From an uncultured Marvinbryantia sp. (GTDB lineage Bacteria; Bacillota; Clostridia; Lachnospirales; Lachnospiraceae): 40,057 nucleotides of DNA. The stretch's first letter is position 1; each line of letters begins with the position of its first letter. The translations under genes were made by a program, and so were the position numbers. This document shows positions 23,756 to 33,451 of the stretch, piece after piece. The stretch is taken from the NCBI RefSeq assembly GCF_905201705.1, contig NZ_CAJKOX010000039.1:1-40057 (forward strand), written 5' to 3'. A model generated the notes under the pieces. It was not told where the DNA came from, did not search any database, and saw only the letters and a list, made by a program, of their open reading frames with translations.

Positions 23756-24654
23756 TACCTTTTTCCCCCGCTTTCATAATAAACCCAGGCATCGGAGCTC
23801 TTAAACGCCAGCGCCGTAAAGAACAGCACGATCACTAGCAGAACACAGGATAAAGCCGACGCATATCCCATATTAAAGCGCTCGAAGCCCTGTTGATAGA
23901 CATACAGCTGATAAAACAGGGTACGGTTCATTGGTCCGCCGTTTGTGACAACCAGACCCTGCGTAAACGTCATAAATCCGTTAATCATCTGCATAATCAG
24001 ATTAAAGAAAATAATCGGTGAGAGAAGCGGCAGCGTAATCGAGAAAAAGCACTGTACTTTGTTTGCTCCATCCACTCTCGCCGCCTCATAATAGGTTGTG
24101 GAAATATTCTTTAATCCGGCAAGGAAAATCAGCATCGGGGAACCAAACTGCCAGACTGCCATTAAAACCAGAGAACCTAACGCTGTATTCGGGTCGGCTA
24201 CCCAGGAAATATTCACATCCAGCCCGGTAATCGCTTCCAGCAGAGCATTGAAAGCGCCGTCTCTGGAAAACAGATTTCTCCACATAACGGCTACCGCCAC
24301 GCTTCCGCCGATAATCGACGGAATATAAAACAGTGTTCTGTAAATTCCGATTCCCTTTCTTTTCTGATTCAGCGCCATTGCTACCAGAAGCGCAACGATC
24401 AGCTTCAGAGGGACCGACGTCAGCACATAAGTAAATGTTACCTTCAGGGCATCAATAAATTTTCTGTCCCCCTTAAAAATATCCACATAGTTCTGAATTC
24501 CGATCCATTCCGGTGCGGTGAGCATGTTATATTTTGTAAAGGAAAAATACACCAGACAGATGAACGGAATCAGCGTAAGCGCCGTAAAACCTACTACCCA
24601 GGGCGCAATATAGAGATATCCTCCGTACTGCTTTGCTAATTTCTTTTTCTTCAT
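23755..24654 (-). CDS. Carbohydrate ABC transporter permease, MalF/LplB type
   Basis: The 299-residue protein has six predicted membrane helices, beginning GYLYIAPWVVGFTALTLIPFI. The EAA loop reads YEAARVDGANKVQCFFSITLP near residue 195. The external loop and the NGGPMNRTLFYQLYVYQQGF segment are typical of MalF-like CUT1 permeases. It is coupled to the MalG-like gene (one-base overlap) and follows the solute-binding gene after a hairpin. It imports the oligosaccharides that the linked glycosidases break down. Confidence 0.92.
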   Translation of the reverse strand: MKKKKLAKQYGGYLYIAPWVVGFTALTLIPFICLVYFSFTKYNMLTAPEWIGIQNYVDIFKGDRKFIDALKVTFTYVLTSVPLKLIVALLVAMALNQKRKGIGIYRTLFYIPSIIGGSVAVAVMWRNLFSRDGAFNALLEAITGLDVNISWVADPNTALGSLVLMAVWQFGSPMLIFLAGLKNISTTYYEAARVDGANKVQCFFSITLPLLSPIIFFNLIMQMINGFMTFTQGLVVTNGGPMNRTLFYQLYVYQQGFERFNMGYASALSCVLLVIVLFFTALAFKSSDAWVYYESGGKR

Positions 24655-24685
24655 ATTTACCTCCCGTCACAGATTTTCATCAAAA

Positions 24686-24712
24686 GCGGGGGCTTTTCTG
24701 ATCTGCCCCCGC
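24686..24712 (-). terminator. Intercistronic hairpin between the binding-protein and permease genes
   Basis: GCGGGGGC (24686-24693) and GCCCCCGC (24705-24712) form an 8-bp stem followed by TTTT on the minus strand. Such stems between binding-protein and permease genes usually cause partial termination or protect the upstream mRNA. This gives more binding protein than permease. Confidence 0.65.
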
Positions 24713-24726
24713 CCTGCTTTCCATCC

Positions 24727-26028
24727 CTAACCTATTTTCGCCGCTTCCGCAATTACATCGTATGCTTCTTCGGGCGTCACATCCTTGTACATAATTCTCT
24801 CTTCATACTCATCTATCAGATTCTGAATGTCGCTGCTGCCCTCCATAGCCGGCGCGTCGTTGGCGCTGCTGTACTGTACCGCCTCGTCGGTAATAGCAAG
24901 CACCTTTTTCTGATTGTCATTAAAATCCGGTTCCATAGCCGCACGCACTTTATCGGAAGCCGGCATACCGCGCTCTGCTTTCATCAGCTTGTTTGCCTCT
25001 TCATTGTTAATCAGAAAATCAATGAGCTTTGCAGCTGCTTCTTTGTTCTCAGACTTGCTGGACATACACAGGTGCAGGGAAGCAGGCACCATAGTAGCTT
25101 CGCTGGTAGTCGCTCCCGGAAGGAGAATCATCTGCAGCTCCTTCTGGGCAGCATCCGCAAAATTGGCGTACTGGGAAGCCGGAATAATATTTACCGCCGA
25201 TTCACCCTTTACGATAGTGTTATCCTCCGGACCATTTTCCGACTGTGATACGTCATACGGCGGAATCAGTCCCTCGTCTGCCCATCTTACCTTCATTTCG
25301 TAGAAGTCCACATAGGTTTCTTTTGAAAAACCAATTAAGCTGTCTCCTTCCGATGCAAAAACAGTTTCTCCGTGCTGTCTGCACCAGTATTTAAACACAT
25401 CGCCTTCATTTTCAACGAAATCCGCCGCCGCATATTTTCCAGTCGCTTCTTTCAGCTTCACCAGATCTTCTTCCAGCGCTTCCCAGGATTCATACCCGTT
25501 TTCCGGAATTTCCAGATTTGCCTTTTCATACATGTCCGGCGCCACAAGCATTGCCCGCGTGTTGATTCCGAAAGGCAGCCCGTACAGCTTTCCGTCTACT
25601 TTTCCTTCCGCAACCAGGTTCTCCGAGATGGAGGATACATCAATCTGTCCGGCTGCCACATAATCGTCCAGCGGTTCTACGATTCCGCCGTCCATAAACT
25701 GCTGGAATTCTCCCGCTCCGATGTACCCCTGGTATACATCCGGTACATTATTGGCTGTAGATGCGATTGACAGGTTCTCCCAGTAGGAATCCCACGGATA
25801 AAAGCTTGTCTCCACTATAATATCCGGGTTCTGCTCCATGAAAAGCTCGACCGCCTCGTTGGTCATGTCGGCTCTTTCCTGTCCGCCCCACCATGCAAAG
25901 CGGAGCGTGACCTTCTCGCCGGATCCATCGCTCGCCTTAACTGCCGCGCCTCCATTTCCGTATCCGCCAAACACTCCGGCTGCCAGCGCAAACGCCATGC
26001 CAAAAGCCGCCACTCTTTTTTTCATCAT
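24727..26028 (-). CDS. Extracellular sugar-binding protein of the ABC importer, lipobox Cys missing
   Basis: The 433-residue protein has a signal peptide (MMKKRVAAFGMAFALAAGVFGG) followed by a mature family 1 solute-binding protein (VTLRFAWWGGQERADMTNEAVELF). In relatives the end of the signal is a lipobox G-C; here the residue is Tyr23 (codon TAC, one base from TGC). Without Cys the protein may not be lipid-anchored; it could be cut by signal peptidase I after AVKA or stay tethered by its signal. Two ATG codons are in line; the ribosome site GAGGAA fits either. It belongs to the CUT1 importer with the two permeases downstream. Confidence 0.9.
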   Translation of the reverse strand: MMKKRVAAFGMAFALAAGVFGGYGNGGAAVKASDGSGEKVTLRFAWWGGQERADMTNEAVELFMEQNPDIIVETSFYPWDSYWENLSIASTANNVPDVYQGYIGAGEFQQFMDGGIVEPLDDYVAAGQIDVSSISENLVAEGKVDGKLYGLPFGINTRAMLVAPDMYEKANLEIPENGYESWEALEEDLVKLKEATGKYAAADFVENEGDVFKYWCRQHGETVFASEGDSLIGFSKETYVDFYEMKVRWADEGLIPPYDVSQSENGPEDNTIVKGESAVNIIPASQYANFADAAQKELQMILLPGATTSEATMVPASLHLCMSSKSENKEAAAKLIDFLINNEEANKLMKAERGMPASDKVRAAMEPDFNDNQKKVLAITDEAVQYSSANDAPAMEGSSDIQNLIDEYEERIMYKDVTPEEAYDVIAEAAKIG

Positions 26029-26102
26029 TTCTCTTTCCTCTCTTTCTTGTTTTTTGTTTTTGTTTTAAGTGTCTTTATTTTAACCGATACGGAAATAACA
26101 TA

Positions 26103-26131
26103 ATACTAATATTTTTCGATTCCATGTGCAA
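26103..26131 (-). promoter_or_regulatory. Internal promoter of the importer genes with a cre-like site
   Basis: On the minus strand TTGCAC (26126-26131) and TAGTAT (26103-26108) are 17 bases apart. The spacer contains ATGGAATCGAAAAAT (26111-26125), one mismatch from the CcpA cre consensus WTGNAANCGNWNNCW. CcpA bound there would block the polymerase, giving catabolite repression. Confidence 0.45.
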
Positions 26132-26138
26132 TTTTTTA

Positions 26139-29100
26139 CTATTTTCCCTCCCAGAGCAGGTCTGTAGGAGGCAGATTGCCCATACTTGTCATGTATAACC
26201 TGTCAATTCTTACGCCGGAATTTCTGACTGCCAGAGTAATCAGATGTTCTCCTCCGAAAAGAGACAGCTGCGCAAGGGGAACCCATCTCCATATCTGTTC
26301 CGCCTCGTATCTCCAGGTCTTTCCCCGGTTATAAAGCAGGTCCGGGCTGACATACTTCCCGTCAGATGCAAGCTCCAGATAAGACGGCTCCGCCCGGTCT
26401 ATGCGCAGCAGAACCCAGAAATCATACACTCCCTGCCTGCACGAAATCCGGTAGTTCAGCTTCGGCGCTTCCCCGGCATTTTCCCAGCGCATTCCCCGCC
26501 GCCGGATATATACGGCAAGACCGCTTCTTCCATAGGATTCGCTGCTGCAGTGCTGCCAGCTTCCGTCTTCCGTATAAGCATAAGCGGTCTGCTCCAGAGC
26601 GGTAACCGCGTCAATTTTAATCTCTCCATCCTTTTCCGCAAATACCGCACCGGCAGCCGCAAGAATTTCTTCCGGGCGTTTCGTGTCTGCATAGCAATCA
26701 GCCTGTATAAAAGAATCCGTGGCAATCAGACTATCCTTTAATACCTTTCTGTCGGCAAAAACCTCCCGCCGTGGTTTCAGCTCTATTTTTCCATAAAAAT
26801 CATCCGCCCATTTTTCTATATAACCGATCTGCAGAAGCTCCTGGTTTCCCAGGATAATTCCCAGATTATTTTCCTTTCTCTCCCGTGTATAAATTACCAG
26901 CCGGGAAATTGCAAAATACCGGTCAATTACCCGCAGCGTCAGTGTGTGCGCTCCTTTTTCCATCCGTGGCAGCCTGAGATACAGTTTTTCCACATTATTT
27001 GTGATATTGGATACCCAGCTGCCTCTCCACTCATCCGTAGACAGACTCTCTGCAATCTGCATTTTGCCGCCGTCCGCAATTACGCCCATCCGGAGCCGTC
27101 CGCGCGAGCACAGCGACGGGTAGCGGTGAATTTCCAGAAGAAATGCTCCGCCGTTTTCCAGATAAAACGGAAAAGAAATCTCTTTTCCTTCTGTGAAGCC
27201 CTCCAGCAGATTACCCTCCTCTCTTCCAAGGCGGAAAATACTTCGGAAGCCTTCCGCCTGCGCTTCCCCGCAGGAAATGACCACCGCTCCGTCCGTCTCC
27301 CGGTTTTCTTCCCTCTGCAGCGCCGGGCTGACCGAAACGGGCACTTCATACCGGACATCGTCCGTCATATTCCATATGCGGATGCTGCCCTCCCGTCTTT
27401 CCCGCGCTTCATTCACCGTCACCAGGATTCTGTGCTCTGCCGTTACCTCTCCCTCCGTCCGGGAAAGCGTAATCCATTCCGGAGCTTCCATCTGATACCG
27501 GAAGCTTCCCTCTCCCCCGTTGGAAATTTCCAGCCATTTGGTATCCGGTCCGCTAAATTCCAGCTTCTCTCCCTCATTCCACAGATGCACCAGCATGGTT
27601 CTCTTTCCGCTTTTCAAAGACGGCGTACACGCCGGATACATGGCCGTTCTTGGCGGCGGAAAATCCTCCGGCATGACAATTCCCTGCCATTTTCCGTCCG
27701 CCATGATGTGATTGTAATAAAACAGCATTTTTCTTCTCGTATCCTCGTATGCACGAGCCTCTTTTACATACAAATCCGCCGCATTCCCTTTCCCCTGCCG
27801 GCAGCACAGGGCGCTCCGGTCCGAAAAATAATACTGGCTCATGGTCAGGTACACCGCATGAATCCGCATAAGAATCATCTGAAAGAAAGCGTCCTTTTCC
27901 TCCGCCGGAAGCTTTTCGTACACATCGTTAAATTTCCCCAGAATCCCGCAAAGCTTATGCAGCCGCACAACGCCCTCGTCTCCGTAAGCCGTCTGGGAGA
28001 ACACATCGTCCTCCATCATTTCCAGCTTGCGCACATTGGCGATCTGGGAAAACTGGTTCAGCAGCGGTCCCAGCTTATCCCCCTGGGCGCCGGTAAAATT
28101 CCGGTCAATCCACTGGCTTACAAATTTATCCACATTTTCCGTGCGTCCGTCTTCGCGTCCGGCTTCCCATGCCAGGCGCAGGAAAAATTCCATCTCCATT
28201 TCCAGGGGCTTTAACGCCCCCACATTCAGGATCCACAGCTTCTGTATGCCTTCCCTGTAAGCTTTCATCAGCTCATATTTTGTATGCGCCAGCGGCGTGG
28301 AGCACAGGAACAGATACGACCTTCCGGGCGGCGACCAGTAGGAATTGTGATAATAGATTCCGTGCCCTCCTGATCTTTTTCTCTCTTCTTCGGAGGGATA
28401 GCGCCGGATATAACCGTAATTGTCATTCGACCAGATCATGGTGAATTCCTCCGGCACCTTCAGACCATTATCGTATAATTCCAGCACTTCTTTGTACGGG
28501 ATAAATAATTTCATGGGCGCCGCATCCAGCTCCTCCTCCAGAATCCTGCTCTGATTTTCCATGATCGTCTCCAGCAGCTCAATCTTCCTGGAGCGCAGCT
28601 CTTCCTCCGTCTCTCCCGTCAGATTGCTTGTCTCAAAACCGGAATCATGGATTCCCCGCATCCCAAGGGTATAGCTGACTTCAAAATCCCGGTTCTGCCG
28701 GACGCTCTCCCGCCAGTATTCGTGCAGAATATCCCGGTTGCGTCCCTCGATGGAATAATCGTACCGGGCGTCTGTATATCCTTTTTCTGTTATCCACGGA
28801 AGCCATTCCCGATTATTGCTGCGCATCAGCATATCGCAGTGGGAGGTCCCCACCACAATTCCCATGTGCTCCGCCAGAGCGCCATTTTCCTTTTTCATAT
28901 TAAAGGAATTCACATGCATCGCCGGCCAGATGTAGTTTCCCTTCAGACGGAGAATCAATTCGAATATTTTTTCGTATGTATGCACTCCGATGGTCTCTTC
29001 CCCCATGTGAAGCTTTGCCCAGCGCTCCAGCTCCTCCTCATCATTAATGAAAATTCCCCTGTACGGCACCGAAGGATAATCCGTTTTCTCATATCCTTCC

Positions 29101-29513
29101 GGGAGCATGATTCTCTCCTTTTCCCTGACTGGTACATCAGCCCAGAAATACCAGGGCGACACGCCTATCTGCTCGCAGAAATCATAGATTCCGTATATCG
29201 TCCCTCTCCTGTCGGTTCCGGCAATCACCAGACTGTCCTTCCATATTGTCTGAATGTAGGCCTCTTTTCTGAAATTTCCCCTTTCATCCTGCAGCTTATC
29301 CGGCGCAAAGCAGCCCGCCAGCTTTTTCGAAACCCCAATCGTTCCTACAAGAATTTTTACAGAGCTTTCCTTTTTATTCAGCGCTGCCTCTGTTTTCAGC
29401 ACACGCATCAAATCCGTTTTCAGATTTTCTGCGGCAATCTGCACCGCAGACGGCTCCTTCTCATCAATATCAATGGATATTTCCATCCCTTTTTCCACGA
29501 TAAATCCTGCCAT
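26139..29513 (-). CDS. Glycoside hydrolase family 115 protein (xylan alpha-1,2-glucuronidase type)
   Basis: The 1124-residue protein matches GH115 along its length. An N-terminal domain ends in GIYDFCEQIGVSPWYFWADVP (near 126-146). A catalytic domain follows with DYPSVPYRGIFINDEEELERW, LRLKGNYIWPAMHVNSFN and MIWSNDNYGYIRRYP. The C-terminal beta-sandwich (about 950-1110) fits the GH115 C-terminal domain. GH115 enzymes remove glucuronic or 4-O-methylglucuronic acid side groups from xylan and related glycans, including internal residues. No signal peptide is seen, so it acts on imported oligosaccharides. It follows the GH43 gene by 37 bases and shares its operon. Activity on glucuronic acid of arabinogalactan is an alternative. 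Confidence 0.92.
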   Translation of the reverse strand: MAGFIVEKGMEISIDIDEKEPSAVQIAAENLKTDLMRVLKTEAALNKKESSVKILVGTIGVSKKLAGCFAPDKLQDERGNFRKEAYIQTIWKDSLVIAGTDRRGTIYGIYDFCEQIGVSPWYFWADVPVREKERIMLPEGYEKTDYPSVPYRGIFINDEEELERWAKLHMGEETIGVHTYEKIFELILRLKGNYIWPAMHVNSFNMKKENGALAEHMGIVVGTSHCDMLMRSNNREWLPWITEKGYTDARYDYSIEGRNRDILHEYWRESVRQNRDFEVSYTLGMRGIHDSGFETSNLTGETEEELRSRKIELLETIMENQSRILEEELDAAPMKLFIPYKEVLELYDNGLKVPEEFTMIWSNDNYGYIRRYPSEEERKRSGGHGIYYHNSYWSPPGRSYLFLCSTPLAHTKYELMKAYREGIQKLWILNVGALKPLEMEMEFFLRLAWEAGREDGRTENVDKFVSQWIDRNFTGAQGDKLGPLLNQFSQIANVRKLEMMEDDVFSQTAYGDEGVVRLHKLCGILGKFNDVYEKLPAEEKDAFFQMILMRIHAVYLTMSQYYFSDRSALCCRQGKGNAADLYVKEARAYEDTRRKMLFYYNHIMADGKWQGIVMPEDFPPPRTAMYPACTPSLKSGKRTMLVHLWNEGEKLEFSGPDTKWLEISNGGEGSFRYQMEAPEWITLSRTEGEVTAEHRILVTVNEARERREGSIRIWNMTDDVRYEVPVSVSPALQREENRETDGAVVISCGEAQAEGFRSIFRLGREEGNLLEGFTEGKEISFPFYLENGGAFLLEIHRYPSLCSRGRLRMGVIADGGKMQIAESLSTDEWRGSWVSNITNNVEKLYLRLPRMEKGAHTLTLRVIDRYFAISRLVIYTRERKENNLGIILGNQELLQIGYIEKWADDFYGKIELKPRREVFADRKVLKDSLIATDSFIQADCYADTKRPEEILAAAGAVFAEKDGEIKIDAVTALEQTAYAYTEDGSWQHCSSESYGRSGLAVYIRRRGMRWENAGEAPKLNYRISCRQGVYDFWVLLRIDRAEPSYLELASDGKYVSPDLLYNRGKTWRYEAEQIWRWVPLAQLSLFGGEHLITLAVRNSGVRIDRLYMTSMGNLPPTDLLWEGK

Positions 29514-29550
29514 TACAGCCTCCCTCCCGCTTTTTGTATACGCGGATTTC

Positions 29551-31044
29551 TTATTTTCTCACTTCAAAATCTTCAAATTCAGCATAAGCATTTGTTTTTT
29601 CCTGCGCCAGCGCGTAAAGCCCCATCACCGTTCCCGTGAAACACCTGCCCGCCACCTCGCAGGACAGAAATCTGGTGGAAGCAGAGGCTGCCAAATGCCA
29701 TTCTTCTGCCTCCTGTGCGTAGTAAAAATGATATTTTTCTTTGTCACATACCATCCGCAAATGCATTTTTCCGGGTCCAACCGCTATCCGGCACGCCGTC
29801 TGCTGAAAATCCTCCGCCGTTTTTTCCAGAACAAGAAATTCTCCCTGCTCCGTCCGTTTCTTTCCGAAGCGGTAATGAAACCCGGATTCCAGATAAACCG
29901 CGATTCCCGCCTCATCGCCCATCTTCTGCGGCAGAAAGCACAGCGCTGTCTCCAGCACACAATGAAAATCCAGCGGTCTGACCGCCGCAAAGGTCTGACC
30001 GATGCCATCCCCGGTCCGCACAGAAGGATAAAGCCGCAGGAATCCTTTTCCGCGCGCAAAAAGCTCTTCTTTCCTCTCTCTTAAAAAAATCCACTGCGGT
30101 TCCCACTCTTTCCTGTGAAAATCTGCCCGCCAGCCGTTTTTCTCCTGCTGCGCCATCCAGAGCGGTCCCTCCTGCTCCAGCATTTCCTTTTTCCCCGTTC
30201 TTATCTGCGGCCAGCCGTCTTTCCATATTACCGGAGCCAGAAAGGTTTCCCTGCCCAGATGGCTCATAGTCCTTCTCGCCGTTCTGATTCCCAGATGAAC
30301 CATCCACCAGTTTCCTCTGTGGTCCTGAAACAAATCCGCATGACCGGTGCACTGTACCTGCTTGACGGTATCGCTGCGGTTTGTCAGAATCGGATTGTCG
30401 GGGCAGCTTTCATACGGTCCCCAGATGCTTCTGCTCCTGGCAGCTGTTTCCATATGGTTAAAATTCGTTCCGCCCTCCGCCGCCAGCAGATAGTACCACC
30501 CCTCTATAAAATAAATATGCGGTCCTTCCAGATGGCCGCCGCCGGTGCCGCACCATATCGTTCTGACCGGGCTTATGCATTCCCCGGTCGCCGTATCAAT
30601 TTCCGCCAGGGTAATTTCCTCTTCTCCCGGATGGAGACTCAGATTCGTGCAATAATATGCTTTTCCATTCTCAAAATAAAGAGAGGGGTCGATTCCGCCC
30701 ATCTGCACCCGGATGGGGTCCGACCACCTGCCCCGTGGATTTTCCGCGGAAATAATAAAATTTCCGTATGGCTCCAGAGTAGCTGTCACATAAAATTTCC
30801 CGCTGTCATATCGGATGGTCGGCGCCCAGATTCCGCCGGAATCACAGACATCTTTTAGGTCCATCTGACCGTTTCTGTCAATGCAATTTCCAATCTGTTC
30901 CCAGTTTACAAGGTCGCCGCTGTGAAACAGCGGAAGCCCCGGAAAATATTCCATAGAGCTTGTCACCAGATAATAATCCTCCCCAACACGGCAGATACTG
31001 GGGTCCGGATGAAAGCCCTTTATAATTGGATTCTGATATTTCAT
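29551..31044 (-). CDS. Glycoside hydrolase family 43 protein (beta-xylosidase/arabinofuranosidase type)
   Basis: The 497-residue protein starts MKYQNPIIKGFHPDPSICRVGED; GGAGG 5-6 bases upstream sets 31044 over the longer frame. The five-bladed propeller carries the GH43 triad: Asp14 (HPDPS, base), Asp near 119 (GGIDPSLYFENGK) and Glu near 170 (EGPHIY, acid). A C-terminal beta-sandwich (from about 310) ends the protein, as in XynB-like two-domain xylosidases. The YYLVTSSMEYFPGLPLFHSGDLVNW stretch is typical of the xylosidase subfamilies. No signal peptide is present. It would release xylose or arabinose from the ends of imported oligosaccharides, cooperating with GH115 and GH2. Confidence 0.92.
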   Translation of the reverse strand: MKYQNPIIKGFHPDPSICRVGEDYYLVTSSMEYFPGLPLFHSGDLVNWEQIGNCIDRNGQMDLKDVCDSGGIWAPTIRYDSGKFYVTATLEPYGNFIISAENPRGRWSDPIRVQMGGIDPSLYFENGKAYYCTNLSLHPGEEEITLAEIDTATGECISPVRTIWCGTGGGHLEGPHIYFIEGWYYLLAAEGGTNFNHMETAARSRSIWGPYESCPDNPILTNRSDTVKQVQCTGHADLFQDHRGNWWMVHLGIRTARRTMSHLGRETFLAPVIWKDGWPQIRTGKKEMLEQEGPLWMAQQEKNGWRADFHRKEWEPQWIFLRERKEELFARGKGFLRLYPSVRTGDGIGQTFAAVRPLDFHCVLETALCFLPQKMGDEAGIAVYLESGFHYRFGKKRTEQGEFLVLEKTAEDFQQTACRIAVGPGKMHLRMVCDKEKYHFYYAQEAEEWHLAASASTRFLSCEVAGRCFTGTVMGLYALAQEKTNAYAEFEDFEVRK

Positions 31045-31105
31045 ATAGTCCTCCCTTCTTTTTCGTGTAAATAAACCATAACAATTCCATCTTCCGCAGA
31101 TAAAC

Positions 31106-33451
31106 TTACACGGTCTGTTTTTCCTGCATGACTGAACGATTTCCATAAATCATCATTTCCGCACACTGCATTCCTTCCGCATATGCTCTCACGGTAATTC
31201 TTCCCTCCTTACCGGCAAGGGCGACCAGAACACTGGCTTTTCCGTGGTACAGATGAATGAAATCTTCCCGATAGCTTGCGCCGCTCATTAAATCTCCGTT
31301 ATCCACAGCGAGAATCTTTGCAGGTCCCTCCACGGCAAATCTTACCCTGGAGCTTTCCCGGAAATACCATCTTCCCTGCTCATCTGCCGCCCGGACTGTC
31401 AGCAGCAGTTCATAGCCCTTTTCTGCTCTGCATCTTATAACCGGCTGTTCAAACAGCAGTCTGACCGCCATCCCCGGCGTTGCAACCGTATGACGGCAGA
31501 CTTCTTTTCCGTTCCGGTATCCGACAACTTCCACCGTTCCCGGCTGCCACGGCAGATAGCCCGTAATCAGGCGGTCGGGGCACGTATCCGGTCGCGGGAC
31601 ATAAAACTGTTTTCCGTTTAAAAACAGCCGCACCTCTTCACAGTTACTGGCTATCATATATGGTATTACCCGCCTGCGATACTGCGGAAAATGCCAGTGC
31701 TCCGCATAAGGCGGCATATCCCAGTGCTCCTTTACGCCTTCCCCCTCCAGAGAATAATCCAGCACCGCAAAGTGTATCATGGGCTTTTCGCTCCAGTAGC
31801 TCTGCATGATATAGTAACCTGTTCTGGGTTCCCCGTTGGTGCGAATCAGCGCCCCGCCCCATCCTCTGGACGGATAGCCCATAGATTCCCCCAGGTAATC
31901 AAACCCCGCCCAGACCATACTGCCTATTACGTAGGACTTCTGCAGCGGTTCCAGCTGCGGGTTTGCGATGCTGAAATTCATCATCTGGTTCGGATGTCCC
32001 CGGAAAAACTGATACGTTTCTGTACCGAGAATCAGCTTGTCCGGAATGCTGCTGTGAATATCCTCGTACCACTGTTCCTGGTAGTTGCAGGAAATTACAT
32101 CCACAATCTTTGCAATCCTCCGGATGCGCCTTACGCGCTCTTCTCTGTCGTAGATTTCCGTATCATCCGCCTCATCCACAAACTTCTGAATATCCCCGAT
32201 TTGTGACAGGTCCACATTGCTCTCCCTCTTAAAATGCGGATTCATGGCACAGGTAACCGGTCTGTCATCCATCGTGCGTACATGATTCCGAAGCATTCTT
32301 AAAATTTCCAGCATAGAATCCTGCCCCTGGTTTTCCACCTCGTTTCCCACACCCCAGATAAAGATACAGGCGCGGTTTCTGTCCCGTCTGACCATACTCT
32401 CAACATCTTTCTTCCACTCGGTGTCAAAGTACCGTCCATAAAGACCGCCCTTCCATTTATCGAAGCATTCCTCATAGACATAAAAGCCCATCTCATCGCA
32501 CAGATCCAGAAATTCCCGCGCAAATACATGGTGCGCTGCCCGGATAGCATTGCAGCCCATTTCTTTTAACTGTTCCAGACGTTTTCTCCACAGCTCCGGT
32601 CTGACCGCGGTTCCCACACAGCCGGCTTCCTGGTGAAGGCACACGCCTTTTAACAGGACTTTTTCCCCGTTCACAAACATTCCCCGACCGGGAATCATTT
32701 GTATATCACGTATTCCGATATTCATGGTAACTGTATCTGCAACCCGCTGCCCGTCCAGAAGCTGCAGGATCAGCTCATACAGATTGGGATTTTCGGCGGA
32801 CCAGAGCTTCGGCTCCTCTATCAGAAACGACAACTTTCCCTCTGTGCCGGCCGCTTCGAATGCTTTTCCCTCTGACAGTGTCCCTTTTTCTGTCAGATAG
32901 CCCCGGACGGTTCCTTTTACTCCGACATCTGCGGTTATCTCTGCCCGTGTCCCGGAAAGGGCGCTCCGCACCACGATATTTTCCTCTTCCAGATGCTGCT
33001 CTTCCGTCTCTATCCACCGGACTGTCCTGTAAATACCTGCACCGCTGTACCAACGATCCGCCGGTTTCTTACTGTTGTCCACCCGGATACGGATTTCGTT
33101 ATCGCCTTTCTGCACATAATCCGTAATATCCAGCCGGAACGGGCTATAGCCATACTTCCGTCCGCCCGCTTCCTGCCCGTTAACCCAGACGGTGCTGTCC
33201 TCATAAATTCCGTCAAAATCCAGATAATAGCGATATCCGGCTTTTTTCTCCTCCAGCTCCACTGCTCTTAAGTACCAGCCCACACCCCAGCGGTCGCAAA
33301 AGCCCTGCGCTTCTCCCTGCTCCATATTTTTCCGCACCGGAGCGCTGATTGCCCAGTCATGCGGCAGGTCCACCGTCTCAAAACACAATTCACCGGGCTT
33401 TTCCAGCGCAAATTTCCAGTTCTCCATCAGCTTTATTTCTCTTCGCGGCAT
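31106..33451 (-). CDS. Glycoside hydrolase family 2 protein (beta-galactosidase/beta-glycosidase)
   Basis: The 781-residue protein has the GH2 order: sugar-binding jelly-roll (about 1-165, with DLPHDW and WYSGAGIYRTV), immunoglobulin-like domain, TIM barrel (about 265-560) and C-terminal beta domains. The acid/base Glu lies in WGVGNEVENQ near residue 371 and the nucleophile Glu in LGTETYQFF near 477. GGGAGA precedes the ATG. GH2 members act on beta-galactosides, beta-glucuronides or beta-mannosides; motifs here do not decide among these. It is the first gene of the hydrolase-transporter operon and lacks a signal peptide. Confidence 0.92.
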   Translation of the reverse strand: MPRREIKLMENWKFALEKPGELCFETVDLPHDWAISAPVRKNMEQGEAQGFCDRWGVGWYLRAVELEEKKAGYRYYLDFDGIYEDSTVWVNGQEAGGRKYGYSPFRLDITDYVQKGDNEIRIRVDNSKKPADRWYSGAGIYRTVRWIETEEQHLEEENIVVRSALSGTRAEITADVGVKGTVRGYLTEKGTLSEGKAFEAAGTEGKLSFLIEEPKLWSAENPNLYELILQLLDGQRVADTVTMNIGIRDIQMIPGRGMFVNGEKVLLKGVCLHQEAGCVGTAVRPELWRKRLEQLKEMGCNAIRAAHHVFAREFLDLCDEMGFYVYEECFDKWKGGLYGRYFDTEWKKDVESMVRRDRNRACIFIWGVGNEVENQGQDSMLEILRMLRNHVRTMDDRPVTCAMNPHFKRESNVDLSQIGDIQKFVDEADDTEIYDREERVRRIRRIAKIVDVISCNYQEQWYEDIHSSIPDKLILGTETYQFFRGHPNQMMNFSIANPQLEPLQKSYVIGSMVWAGFDYLGESMGYPSRGWGGALIRTNGEPRTGYYIMQSYWSEKPMIHFAVLDYSLEGEGVKEHWDMPPYAEHWHFPQYRRRVIPYMIASNCEEVRLFLNGKQFYVPRPDTCPDRLITGYLPWQPGTVEVVGYRNGKEVCRHTVATPGMAVRLLFEQPVIRCRAEKGYELLLTVRAADEQGRWYFRESSRVRFAVEGPAKILAVDNGDLMSGASYREDFIHLYHGKASVLVALAGKEGRITVRAYAEGMQCAEMMIYGNRSVMQEKQTV

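Noticed and set aside
24686..24712. Full terminator splitting the importer operon
   Set aside because: The stem is short with only four T residues and the permease genes downstream have no evident promoter of their own; partial termination or mRNA protection fits better.
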